A stretch of 64,000 bases of DNA, from NCBI GenBank assembly GCA_009993635.1, contig JAACTC010000006.1, positions 372,001-436,000 of the forward strand, given 5' to 3'. The position numbers and the translations under genes were made by a program. Source of the DNA: Erythrobacter sp. (GTDB lineage Bacteria > Pseudomonadota > Alphaproteobacteria > Sphingomonadales > Sphingomonadaceae). This document shows positions 1 to 8,541 of this stretch, in pieces; within the stretch, counting starts at the first letter, position 1, and each line of letters starts with the position of its first letter. A model generated the notes under the pieces. The model was not told the DNA's origin. It saw only the letters and a program-made list of their open reading frames with translations, and did no database searches.

Positions 1-13
1 GCGGCCGTGCGAA

Positions 14-1678
14 TCAAACCCCCTCCAGCAGCCGATCCGCCTGCGCGCGCGCCTCGGGCGTGACTTCCGCGCCCGACAGCATGCGGGCGATCTCCTCTTT
101 CCGGCCCTCCGCATCGAGCAGCACGACCGAGGTCTTGGTGACCGTACCGCTGCTCGCCTTGGCGATCTGGTAGTGGACGCGGCCGCGGGCGGCGACCTGC
201 GGGGAGTGCGTCACCACCAGCACCTGCCCGTCGCTGGCGAGGCGCGCCAGTCGCTCTCCGATGGCAGAGGCGACCGCGCCGCCCACGCCGCGGTCGATCT
301 CGTCGAAGATCATCGTGGCCGCGCCGCCCTGCTCGGCCAGCGCGACCTTCAGCGCGAGGATGAAGCGCGACAACTCGCCGCCGCTGGCGATCTTGTTCAG
401 GGGCGCGAAGTCCGCGCCCGGATTGGTCGCGATGAGGAATTCGACCGCGTCCATCCCGCTCGCGCCCCACTTTTCCTGCGGCAGCGGCTGGACGTCGGTG
501 CGGAAGCGCGCGGAATCGAGTTTGAGCGGGGCCAGTTCCTGCTCCACCGCCTTGTCCAGCGCCTTGGCGGCTGTCTTGCGCGCCTTGCGCAGCCGCAAGG
601 CCGCGCCTTCATAGGCGTCGAACGCCTCGCGCTCTGCCAGCCGCAGGGCATCGAGCTGTGCCTCGCCGCCCTCTATCGCATCGAGCTTGGCGCGCAGTTC
701 GCGCATCTTGTTAGGCAGTTCGTCGACTTCGCAGCGATGCTTGCGGGCCAGCGCGCGCAGATCGAACAGGCGCGTTTCGGCAGCGTCGAGCGCGGCGGGG
801 TCGTGGACCAGTGCCTCGGCGGCTTCTTCCAGCTTCTCCTCAGCCTCGGTCGCCTCCAGGATCGCACGGTCGAGCGCGCCCAGCGCCTCGGCCAGCAGCT
901 TGTGCTCGCCCGCTATCCGGTCGAGCCGCCGCGCGGCGGTGCGCAGCTCGCTCAGCGGCGAATCCGAGCCTTCCCAGATGTGGCGCAATTCCTCGAGATC
1001 GCCCGACAGTCGCTCGCCCTTCTGCATCGAGGCACGCGCTTCGGCGAGGCGTGCCTCCTCGCCCGCCTGCGGCGCAATGTCGGTCAGTTCGGCAAGATGC
1101 GCGAGCAGCAGATCCTGTTCCGCGCTGGCCGCGTCGATCGCATCGCGCGCCTCTTCCAGCGCCTCTGCCGCGCGCTGCCATTCGCGCCAGTTGCGCGCCA
1201 CCTTGGCAGGATCGGCCTCCGCGAACCGGTCGAGCAACTGCCGGTGCCCGCGTGGGTTTACCAGCCCGCGATCATCGTGCTGGCCGTGCAATTCGACCAG
1301 CATTGGCGCCAGAGTGCGGAGCAGCCCCACGCTGGCCGACTGGTCGTTGACGAAGGCCTTCGATCCGCCGTCCGCCTTCACCTGCCGCCGGACGATCAAC
1401 GGCTCGCCGGGCTCTATCGCCAGGCCCGCATCGTCCAGCGCCTCAGCAATGGCGGGCGGCAGAGTGGCGAATTCGAAGCTGGCGGACACGCTGGCCTGTT
1501 TGGCGCCGCTGCGCACGAGGCCGCTATCCGCCCGGTCGCCCAGCACCAGCCCCAGCGCATCGAGCAGGATCGACTTGCCCGCCCCCGTTTCCCCGGTGAG
1601 CACGCCAAGGCCGAGCCCGAAATCGAGATCGAGCGCCTCGATCAGCACGACATTGCGGACGGCGAGTTGGGTCAGCAT
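14..1678 (-). CDS. recN: DNA repair protein RecN
   Basis: SMC-like ATPase of 554 residues that acts in recombinational repair of double-strand breaks. A Walker A motif GETGAGKS lies at residues 29-36 of the N-terminal head. The middle is Glu/Ala/Arg-rich and predicted coiled coil. The C-terminal head carries an ABC-type signature (GGELSRF) and a Walker B (MIFDEIDRGVGG) near residues 455-468. Length matches the family (about 550). The ATG start gives the conserved N-terminus MLTQLAVRNVVLIE. It lies downstream of bamD on the same strand, with 157 bases between, so co-transcription is possible. Confidence 0.97.
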   Translation of the reverse strand: MLTQLAVRNVVLIEALDLDFGLGLGVLTGETGAGKSILLDALGLVLGDRADSGLVRSGAKQASVSASFEFATLPPAIAEALDDAGLAIEPGEPLIVRRQVKADGGSKAFVNDQSASVGLLRTLAPMLVELHGQHDDRGLVNPRGHRQLLDRFAEADPAKVARNWREWQRAAEALEEARDAIDAASAEQDLLLAHLAELTDIAPQAGEEARLAEARASMQKGERLSGDLEELRHIWEGSDSPLSELRTAARRLDRIAGEHKLLAEALGALDRAILEATEAEEKLEEAAEALVHDPAALDAAETRLFDLRALARKHRCEVDELPNKMRELRAKLDAIEGGEAQLDALRLAEREAFDAYEGAALRLRKARKTAAKALDKAVEQELAPLKLDSARFRTDVQPLPQEKWGASGMDAVEFLIATNPGADFAPLNKIASGGELSRFILALKVALAEQGGAATMIFDEIDRGVGGAVASAIGERLARLASDGQVLVVTHSPQVAARGRVHYQIAKASSGTVTKTSVVLLDAEGRKEEIARMLSGAEVTPEARAQADRLLEGV

Positions 1679-1835
1679 TGCGGCATCGTTCTAGCGCGCC
1701 CTCCGGCCCGCGTCACCGGCGCAGCCGTGCGCTGCCCCTCGTGGATGTGCATAAAGCTGGCGAAGCGGGCGGCATCGGCGATCCGGCACGCGCTTTCGCG
1801 CTGCCTTCGCCCCGCCGCGCGCGACCCCGCGCAGC

Positions 1836-2639
1836 CTAGTTCGCCAGCGCGACCTGCGTGCCGGCCGCGTGGTCTTCCACCAGTGCGAACGCCTTTTCGT
1901 ACCACTCGTTGCCCGGGTAGTTCGCGCCCAAAACGGCGGCGTACTTCTTGGCTTCCTGCGGCAGGCCCAGCGCAAGGCTGGTCTCGGTCAGGCGATAGAG
2001 TGCTTCGGCGGCGTGGTTGGTGGTCTGGTAGTTTTCGATCACGTTCTGGAAGCGGATCTGCGCGGCGGTCCACTTGCCGGAGCGTTCGTAGAACCGGCCA
2101 ATTTCCATTTCCTTGCCCGCCAGATGGTCCCGCACGAGGTCGATCTTGAGCCGCGCATCCGCCGCGTATTCCGACTGCGGGAAGCGCCGTTCAACTTCCT
2201 GCAGAGCGGCAAGCGCCTGCTCAGTGGTCTTCTGGTCGCGGGTCACATCGCTGATCTGCTCGTAATAGCTGAGCGCGATCAGGTAATAGGCGTAAGGCGC
2301 ATCCTTGTTACCCGGATGGATCGACAGGAAGCGCTGCGCGCTCTGGATCGATTTCGCGTAATCGCGCGAGACGTAATAGCTGAACGCACTCATCAGCTGC
2401 GCGCGGCGCGCCCACGGCGAATAGGGGTGCTGGCGCTCCACCTCGTCGAACAGGCTTGCGGCGAGCTTCGCATTGCCGCGATCGAGCCGTTCCTTCGCGC
2501 TGGCGTAAAGCGTTTCGACATCGCGCGCGACATAGGCCGTGTCGGTCGGTCCGGCGCTGCCGCCGGCGCAGGCCGTGGTCAGCGTGGCGAGGGTACCGAG
2601 GGCGGCTGCGGCGACAAGATTCTTGCGAGTTATGCTCAT
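1836..2639 (-). CDS. bamD: Outer membrane assembly lipoprotein BamD
   Basis: A 267-residue periplasmic lipoprotein of the BAM complex, which inserts beta-barrel proteins into the outer membrane. The start at 2639 gives a signal peptide ending in a lipobox (LTTAC) with Cys24 as the lipidated residue. The rest is made of TPR-like helices, including the BamD-typical sections LFDEVERQHPYSPWARRAQ and YAYYLIALSYYEQI. An upstream in-frame extension of about 32 residues would destroy the signal peptide and was rejected. The bamD-recN order is common in alphaproteobacteria. Confidence 0.96.
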   Translation of the reverse strand: MSITRKNLVAAAALGTLATLTTACAGGSAGPTDTAYVARDVETLYASAKERLDRGNAKLAASLFDEVERQHPYSPWARRAQLMSAFSYYVSRDYAKSIQSAQRFLSIHPGNKDAPYAYYLIALSYYEQISDVTRDQKTTEQALAALQEVERRFPQSEYAADARLKIDLVRDHLAGKEMEIGRFYERSGKWTAAQIRFQNVIENYQTTNHAAEALYRLTETSLALGLPQEAKKYAAVLGANYPGNEWYEKAFALVEDHAAGTQVALAN

Positions 2640-2759
2640 GGGGCGGCGGTATAACGCCGAGTGCCATGAACGCCAAGTGAAACGCACGGGCCATTCGTGC
2701 GATTGCGTGCAACCGCATGCAATCGGGGGCCGCAATCGCTTTGCCGCGTCAGGCGTGCG

Positions 2760-3932
2760 TCAGGCGCTCGGTCGTTCGCCGTGGCCCGCGATGTCGCTGC
2801 CCTCGGGCGCTTCCCATAACAGGTGGCGGCCTTCCAGGCTGACCAGGTTCTTGGCGCGGATCACCTCGCCCTTGGTCTTGTAACCCAGCAGCTGTTCGGC
2901 ATCGAGATGCGGGTTGACCGCCAGCACCCGCAGCTCTTCCGAGGTGAAATCGGACAGGCCGCGCGCGCGCTCCCGCCCGTTCTCGTCATAGATATGCAGC
3001 ACATCGCCGCGGGTGAAATCGCCGTCGATCGAGCGGATATCCTCGCGCCGGATCGAACGGTCGCTGTTAGTCAGCTCTTCTGCAAGCGCATCCGAAACGC
3101 CGATGCTGCCCGCCATCTGCAGGCGGTTGGCGATCCACCGCTCCCACCCGGAAGTGGGCGTGTCGTGCGCAATGAACTTGGTCGCGCGGCGCTCTCCGTC
3201 GAGGACGGAGCTAAGCGGCGCATCGTGCTCGCCATGGGCGATGTAGGTGGTGACCCCCGCTTCCTGCGCGATATTGGCGGCCATCAACTTGGTCGTCATG
3301 CCGCCGGTGCCCAGCGTGCTCTTGCCCTTGGTCGCGTCCATGAACGGCGCGACGTCGGTCACCTCGGGAATGAACTCCGCGCCTTCCTCGTCCGGGTGGC
3401 GATCGAACAGGCCGTCGACCTCGGTTAGGATGATGAAGTCCTTCGCATCGACCATCTGCGCGACCTTGGCGGCCAGCCGGTCGTTATCGCCCACGCGGAT
3501 TTCCTCGGTCGTGATCGAATCGTTCTCGTTCACGATCGGCATCACCCCCGCCTCCAACAGGCGGAACACGGTGTTGCGCGTGTTGAGGAAGCGGCGGTGG
3601 TCCTCGAAATCGCCCAGCGTCAGCAGAACCTGCGCGATCTCGAAATCGAATTCGTGGCCGATCTGCTTGTACGCATTGGTGAGGATCGGCATCCCGCAGG
3701 CAGCTGCCGCCTGCTTGTCGCTCACCCCGGCGGTTTCGGGCCGCTCGCCCACGGTCTTGAGCCCCAGCGCAACCGCGCCGGAACTGCACAGGATCACGTT
3801 GACCCCCCGTTCCCGCAGCCGCGCGACATCCTCCAGCAGGCGCTGGATGAACCCGAAACGCGGCGTCAGGCGTTCGGTATTCGCGACGAGGGTAGAGCCA
3901 ATTTTGACGACGACGGTGTGCGATTGCGACAT
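2760..3932 (-). CDS. proB: Glutamate 5-kinase
   Basis: First enzyme of proline synthesis, phosphorylating L-glutamate to gamma-glutamyl phosphate. The 390-residue protein has an N-terminal amino-acid kinase domain (KIGSTLV at 10-16, SSGAVALG near 50, IVNENDS and GDNDRLAAKVA near 140-160, GTGGMTTKL near 220) and a C-terminal PUA domain from about residue 290. It is transcribed away from proC-proA across a 180-base divergent region, so all three proline enzymes are together. Length is typical of ProB with a PUA domain. Confidence 0.97.
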   Translation of the reverse strand: MSQSHTVVVKIGSTLVANTERLTPRFGFIQRLLEDVARLRERGVNVILCSSGAVALGLKTVGERPETAGVSDKQAAAACGMPILTNAYKQIGHEFDFEIAQVLLTLGDFEDHRRFLNTRNTVFRLLEAGVMPIVNENDSITTEEIRVGDNDRLAAKVAQMVDAKDFIILTEVDGLFDRHPDEEGAEFIPEVTDVAPFMDATKGKSTLGTGGMTTKLMAANIAQEAGVTTYIAHGEHDAPLSSVLDGERRATKFIAHDTPTSGWERWIANRLQMAGSIGVSDALAEELTNSDRSIRREDIRSIDGDFTRGDVLHIYDENGRERARGLSDFTSEELRVLAVNPHLDAEQLLGYKTKGEVIRAKNLVSLEGRHLLWEAPEGSDIAGHGERPSA

Positions 3933-4104
3933 TTTCTATCCATCAGGGCGGCCAAAAGAGTGGCGGGGACATAGGGCGCAGTGCTGCATCGCACAACCCA
4001 CTGGAAAAAATTGCTCAAGCGTGTTATAAAAGAATAAATCGAATCTCGCGGACCGCGCTGGTTCTGGCAAGCCAGCCGACCGGCAATCAAGTCAATGTAA
4101 TTAC

Positions 4105-4118
4105 GGAGAAAGACTATT
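4105..4118 (+). promoter_or_regulatory. Ribosome binding site and ATT start candidate of proC
   Basis: GGAG at 4105-4108 is followed by seven bases and then ATT at 4116-4118, the normal spacing for a start codon. The reading frame opens just after an in-frame TAA at 4098-4100, itself directly preceded by an in-frame ATG. No ATG, GTG or TTG lies in frame between that stop and a TTG at 4134. The TTG would remove the first beta strand of the protein. Confidence 0.6.
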
Positions 4119-4901
4119 CCTGATAATATTCTTTTGATCGGCTGTGGAAAGATGGGCGGTGCGCTGCTCGAATACTGGAAGAAGGGCGACGAGAAATTCA
4201 CGATCGTCGATCCTTTTCTGGAAGAAGCGCCCGATGGCGTAGCCCTGGTCAAGGACAGAAGCGATCTGGACCAGCAGCAATTCGATGTCATCATCGTTGC
4301 CATCAAACCCCAGATGATCGACGAGATCCTGCCCGATTATGCGCCGATGCTGGCCGATGGCGGCTACGCGATATCGATGGCGGCGGGCGCTTCGATCGCG
4401 CGGTTATCCAGCGTGCTGGGCGATGCGCCGGTGATCCGGATCATGCCCAACCTGCCCGCCTTCGTCGGCAAGGCCACCAATGGCCTGGTCGCAGGCCCGG
4501 GCGTGACCGACGACCAACGCAAGCACGCGCGCGCGATGATGGAGCGCACCGGCACCGTCGTCGAAGTCGATGACGAGGATCAGCTCGACCGGGTCACCGC
4601 TGTTGCGGGTTCCGGCCCCGGCTACGTCTTCGAACTCGCCCGCGCCTATGTCGCGGCGGCGCAGGAACTCGGCTTTTCGCACGATCAGGCCCGCGCGCTG
4701 GTACTCGGCACGCTGGAAGGCACGATCGCGATGGCGCTTGCCGAAGATGACAAGTCGCTGGAAGACCTGCGCAATTCGGTAACCAGCAAGGGCGGCACCA
4801 CGGCTGCCGGGCTCGATGCGCTGAATGGCGATGGCGCGGTTTCGCGCAAGTTCGAACAGACGCTGGAGGCGGCCTACAAACGCGCCGTCGAACTGCGCTG
4901 A
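4116..4901 (+). CDS. proC: Pyrroline-5-carboxylate reductase, apparent ATT start
   Basis: Last step of proline synthesis, reducing 1-pyrroline-5-carboxylate with NAD(P)H. Read from ATT at 4116 the protein has 261 residues and begins with PDNILLIGCGKMGGAL after the initiator, a complete Rossmann strand and dinucleotide loop. The C-terminal signature is present (VTSKGGTTAAGLDAL). A TTG at 4134 is the first conventional start but begins at IGCGKMG and lacks the strand, and it has no well-placed Shine-Dalgarno. ATT starts are very rare (known for infC and pcnB in E. coli). Function is certain; the start is an inference. Confidence 0.9.
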   Translation: MPDNILLIGCGKMGGALLEYWKKGDEKFTIVDPFLEEAPDGVALVKDRSDLDQQQFDVIIVAIKPQMIDEILPDYAPMLADGGYAISMAAGASIARLSSVLGDAPVIRIMPNLPAFVGKATNGLVAGPGVTDDQRKHARAMMERTGTVVEVDDEDQLDRVTAVAGSGPGYVFELARAYVAAAQELGFSHDQARALVLGTLEGTIAMALAEDDKSLEDLRNSVTSKGGTTAAGLDALNGDGAVSRKFEQTLEAAYKRAVELR

Positions 4902-5007
4902 GCGATTGGCAGGGCGCGCCCGATACACCTCCACCGGAACCTCGGCCCCGCCTTGCCCGTCTATCAAGTGCAGCTTTTAAAGAACATTAGATCCGAAGAG
5001 GACCACC

Positions 5008-6273
5008 ATGAACGACCAGACCCTAGACCCCGCAATTCACATCCATGAGCTCGGCTCGAATGCGCGCACGGCCGCCAAGGGCCTGCTGACCGCGAGCACG
5101 GAGGCGAAGAACACCGCCCTGACCGCCGCCGCAAAGGCGCTGCGCGACAATCGGGACGAACTGCTCGAAGCCAATGCCAAGGATGTCGAAAGCGTCGCCG
5201 GCAAGAAGCCCGACAGTTTCGTCGACCGCCTGAAGCTGACGCCCGACCGGGTCGAAGGCATGGCATCCGCGCTCGAACAGATTGCCGAACTGCCCGACCC
5301 CGTCGGCCGCCAGCTCGCCGAATTCGACCGGCCCAACGGATTGAAGATTGAACGCGTCGCCGTGCCCATCGGCGTGATCGGCATGATCTACGAATCGCGC
5401 CCCAATGTCGGCGCGGACGCATCGGCGCTGTGCCTCAAATCGGGCAACGCGGTGATCCTGCGCGGCGGCAGCGAAAGCCGCAACTCCACCCGCGTCATCG
5501 TGCGCTGCATGCAGGAAGGGCTGAAGGCCGCCGGCCTGCCCGAGCACGCCGTCCAGACCGTCGGCACGACCGACCGTGCCGCAGTGGCCGAGCTTCTGAA
5601 GGCGGATGAATTCATCGACCTCGTGATCCCGCGCGGCGGGCGTGGCCTCGTGGAGCTGGTGCGCGATCAGGCGAGCGTGCCCACGCTGCTCCACCTCGAT
5701 GGCAACTGCCACACCTACGTGCATTCCAAGGCCGATCTCGACAAGGCGGCCGAAGTGATCCGCAACGCCAAGCTGCGTCGCACCGGCGTGTGCGGCGCGA
5801 CCGAGAGCATCGTGGTCGACAAAGCTGTCGCCGAACAGGCGATCCCCAAGATCGCAGAAATTTTCGGCGACGATTGCGAACTGCGCGGCGACGAAACTGC
5901 CGTCTCGCTGGCGCCGAGCATCAAGCCCGCCACCGACGAAGACTGGGGCACCGAATATCTCGACCCCATCGCGAGCGTGAAGGTGGTCGACGGCCTCGAC
6001 GAGGCGATCGCCTGGGTGGACAAGTATTCCAGCCACCACACCGATGCGATCATCACCGAGGATGACGACGCGGCGCGCAAGTTCATGACCAGCATCGACA
6101 GCGCGATCCTGATGCACAACGCCTCCACCCAGTTCGCCGATGGCGGCGAGTTCGGGATGGGCGCGGAGATCGGTATCGCAACCGGCAAGATGCACGCGCG
6201 CGGCCCGGTCGGCCTCGAACAGCTGACAAGCTTCAAGTACCTCGTCCACGGCAACGGCCAGACGCGCCCGTAA
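5008..6273 (+). CDS. proA: Glutamate-5-semialdehyde dehydrogenase (gamma-glutamyl phosphate reductase)
   Basis: Second enzyme of proline synthesis, reducing gamma-glutamyl phosphate to the semialdehyde with NADPH. The 421-residue protein shows the aldehyde-dehydrogenase fold. Catalytic Cys262 sits in [12 protein letters not shown], and [18 protein letters not shown] is the cofactor-binding region. Family length is about 415-420. ATG at 5008 follows a GAGG Shine-Dalgarno. It lies 106 bases after proC and is closed by a hairpin terminator, so proC-proA probably form one unit. Confidence 0.97.
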   Translation: MNDQTLDPAIHIHELGSNARTAAKGLLTASTEAKNTALTAAAKALRDNRDELLEANAKDVESVAGKKPDSFVDRLKLTPDRVEGMASALEQIAELPDPVGRQLAEFDRPNGLKIERVAVPIGVIGMIYESRPNVGADASALCLKSGNAVILRGGSESRNSTRVIVRCMQEGLKAAGLPEHAVQTVGTTDRAAVAELLKADEFIDLVIPRGGRGLVELVRDQASVPTLLHLDGNCHTYVHSKADLDKAAEVIRNAKLRRTGVCGATESIVVDKAVAEQAIPKIAEIFGDDCELRGDETAVSLAPSIKPATDEDWGTEYLDPIASVKVVDGLDEAIAWVDKYSSHHTDAIITEDDDAARKFMTSIDSAILMHNASTQFADGGEFGMGAEIGIATGKMHARGPVGLEQLTSFKYLVHGNGQTRP

Positions 6274-6292
6274 TTTCGCCCTGACGACAAGA

Positions 6293-6327
6293 GCCGCCGA
6301 TGCCCGAACAGGCGTCGGCGGCTTTTT
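6293..6327 (+). terminator. Rho-independent terminator after proA
   Basis: GCCGCCGATGCC at 6293-6304 pairs with GGCGTCGGCGGC at 6311-6322 through a 6-base loop (one G-U pair), and five T follow. It lies 20 bases after the proA stop. Confidence 0.85.
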
Positions 6328-6497
6328 CATGCGTGCTCTCGATTTACGCCAGCCACCTGCGGATCGGCGGGCCGGGGCGCATTTCCGCCTGTGCCCCTCA
6401 AAACAGCAGCTCGCGATGGTTAATTTCAGCCTGACGACGCGCAGGACCGCTTGCCCTGCTTAAGGTTTGTTTAGCCGTTTCACGCCTATCTGAAGCA

Positions 6498-7667
6498 ATG
6501 GACAGGCTCAGAACCTTTCTGCGAAACGCCGCGATCCCAGACCTGCCGCCGGAGGTTCGCAACGACTTCGTGGTCGCGAGCGCGACCACCGTGCAGAAGC
6601 AGGGCCGCTGGCTGTTCGCAGGGCTGCTGCTGACCTGCCCCTTCGCCGCGCTGGCCACACCCGACGGCGCCGGCTGGTTCGTCCAGTGGGGCCTGCCGGG
6701 GCTGATGGCACTGTATTGCGCGCTGGGGCTGAAGACCCTCTTCACGAACTTCCAATTCCAGCAGAAGCCCTGGCGCGCCGAACGTTTCATCATGTCGAGC
6801 TGGCAGTCGTCGCTGGTCGGCGCGCTCATTTCCACCAGCTGGGCGATCGCAGCGTGGCTGGGCGCCGATGACGGCGTGCGGCTGTATTACCCGGTCATCC
6901 TGGTCATGGGATCGCTCGCCACCGCCTATTGCATGGCCAGCATCCGCGCGGCGGCGGCAACCCACCTGGTGGTCGACATCGGGGCGATCGCGCTGCTGCT
7001 GATGCTCACCGGATCGACCCTCGACATTGCGACCGCGGTCAGCCTAGGCGTCGCCGGGCTGTTCCAGTGGCGGATGATCAACGAACATCACCGTCAGGTG
7101 GTCGAGCTGCTGCTGCTCAAGCGCAAGAGCCAGGCGCTGGCGATGACCGACCCGCTGACCGGCGTGCTCAACCGCCGCGCGCTGCTCGACTTTGCGGGGG
7201 AGCTGGGTGCGCAAGGCGGGCAATCGCGCCTGCTGATCATCGATATCGACCGTTTCAAGGCCATCAACGACACGCATGGCCACGATGTCGGCGATGCGGT
7301 GCTGCAGGATGTCGCACGCCTGATCGAGGGAGCAGCGGGCGATGGCGTGCGCGCCGCGCGGCTCGGGGGCGAGGAGTTCGCCCTGCTCGGCAGCACCGCG
7401 GCCCTGCCGCCGGGCAAGGCGCTCCCGCTGCTCGCCGCGATCCGCGAGGCCGCGATGCCGCATGCGGGGCGCGTCACCGTCAGCATCGGCGTGGCCGAAG
7501 GGACGCTGGAAGACGACGCCGCCTGGCGCGAGCTGTACCACCGCGCGGACAAGGCGCTCTACGCCGCCAAGCGCATGGGCCGCGACCGGGCGGTGCACGC
7601 AGCGGACCTCGAAGCCGCGGAGGGCGCGGCCTCGCCCCGGGTCGTGCCCGAGCGCCGGGTCGCCTGA
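6498..7667 (+). CDS. Membrane diguanylate cyclase (GGDEF)
   Basis: A 389-residue protein predicted to make cyclic di-GMP. The N-terminal half has about five or six hydrophobic segments (roughly residues 30-200) and acts as a membrane sensor of unknown signal. The C-terminal GGDEF domain begins near residue 215 (AMTDPLTGVLNRRA) and carries the active-site variant GGEEF at 290-294, which is catalytically competent in known cyclases. The RxxD inhibitory site five residues before the motif is absent. ATG at 6498 was chosen as the first start. It stands alone between the proA terminator and the HTH gene. Confidence 0.9.
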   Translation: MDRLRTFLRNAAIPDLPPEVRNDFVVASATTVQKQGRWLFAGLLLTCPFAALATPDGAGWFVQWGLPGLMALYCALGLKTLFTNFQFQQKPWRAERFIMSSWQSSLVGALISTSWAIAAWLGADDGVRLYYPVILVMGSLATAYCMASIRAAAATHLVVDIGAIALLLMLTGSTLDIATAVSLGVAGLFQWRMINEHHRQVVELLLLKRKSQALAMTDPLTGVLNRRALLDFAGELGAQGGQSRLLIIDIDRFKAINDTHGHDVGDAVLQDVARLIEGAAGDGVRAARLGGEEFALLGSTAALPPGKALPLLAAIREAAMPHAGRVTVSIGVAEGTLEDDAAWRELYHRADKALYAAKRMGRDRAVHAADLEAAEGAASPRVVPERRVA

Positions 7668-7736
7668 CGCACCGCGCCAAACAAGAGCTGTCCTACAGCA
7701 TAGGGGCGGGGGCATATGTTTCGGCCCTTTTCGCAC

Positions 7737-7752
7737 AGGAGGAGAGCCCATC
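7737..7752 (+). promoter_or_regulatory. Perfect Shine-Dalgarno before an ATC start candidate
   Basis: AGGAGG at 7737-7742 is followed by seven bases and then ATC at 7750-7752, in frame with the downstream HTH gene. It is one of the strongest Shine-Dalgarno sequences in the window, yet no ATG, GTG or TTG lies at the proper distance. The first conventional codon in frame is GTG at 7798. Confidence 0.6.
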
Positions 7753-8490
7753 ACCCGCCGCGCCGACAATCGTGAGGAGCGCCTGCCCGTCCAGCAGGTG
7801 ATCGAACAGGGCGGCGAGCTGCCCGACTTCGTCCCCGTCCCCCGCCAGACCAACCGCCACGATGGCTGGACCGAGGATCGCCAGCGCCGCTTCATCGAAG
7901 CGCTCGCCGATACGGGCAGCGTCGCGGCGGCATGCAAGGCGGTCAACATGAGCACGGTCGGCGCCTACCACCTGCGCCGCCAGCGGGGCGCGGAGAGCTT
8001 CCGCAAAGCATGGCAGGCGGCGATCGACCTCGGCGTGCAGCGGATCGAGGATGTCGCGATGGACCGCGCGCTCAACGGCGTCGACGTGCCCGTGTACTCC
8101 TACGGCAAGCTGGTCGGCACGCGGACCGCCTATAACGACCGCCTGCTGATGTTCATGCTCCGCAACCGCGCTCCCGAGCGGTTTACGGAGGGTCGCGCAA
8201 AAGGCCTCAACGCTGTCGGCCAGATGGAGCTGAAGCGGCTCAAGAAACAATGGCGCGAGGAATACGAGCGCGAGCAGGCGCAGGGCGGCGAGCAGCGCGT
8301 GTACGACGCGCTCGACGCAAAGCTGAACGCGGCGCGCGACAAGTGGCTAACCGCCCTGAGCCCCCGCGCCCGCGCGGCCTACGACGCGTTCCGGGCGATC
8401 GAGGCCGAGGACGAGGCCGCCGGCTACCGCTGGTGGGACGACCCGGAGCATCCGATGTACGAGGAGGGGTGCGAGGAAGATTGCGGGTAG
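7750..8490 (+). CDS. HTH protein resembling phage terminase small subunits, apparent ATC start
   Basis: A protein of about 246 residues without a firm function. Residues 38-85 form a helix-turn-helix-like region (WTEDRQRRFIEALADTGSV, then AACKAVNMSTVGAYHLRRQ) like those of phBC6A51-type terminase small subunits and related sphingomonad proteins. The middle contains conserved blocks (GVQRIEDVAMDRALNG, YNDRLLMFMLRNRAPERF). The C-terminal third is charged and ends in an acidic, Cys-containing tail. Translation from ATC at 7750 uses the perfect AGGAGG; GTG at 7798 is the alternative. Base composition resembles the chromosome, unlike the genes that follow. No phage structural genes are nearby, so it may simply be a DNA-binding protein. 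Confidence 0.7.
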   Translation: MTRRADNREERLPVQQVIEQGGELPDFVPVPRQTNRHDGWTEDRQRRFIEALADTGSVAAACKAVNMSTVGAYHLRRQRGAESFRKAWQAAIDLGVQRIEDVAMDRALNGVDVPVYSYGKLVGTRTAYNDRLLMFMLRNRAPERFTEGRAKGLNAVGQMELKRLKKQWREEYEREQAQGGEQRVYDALDAKLNAARDKWLTALSPRARAAYDAFRAIEAEDEAAGYRWWDDPEHPMYEEGCEEDCG

Positions 8491-8541
8491 AGGATACTTC
8501 GCATGGTGGACTAGCCGGCTCACTCGCTGCAGAGTGCGGAC

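Noticed and set aside
173-2149. Long plus-strand open frame opposite recN and bamD
   Set aside because: Composition effect of high-GC codons on the opposite strand; no family features, while recN and bamD are certain.
7750-8490. HTH gene as part of a prophage
   Set aside because: No portal, large terminase, capsid, integrase or lysis genes in the window; composition is chromosomal.
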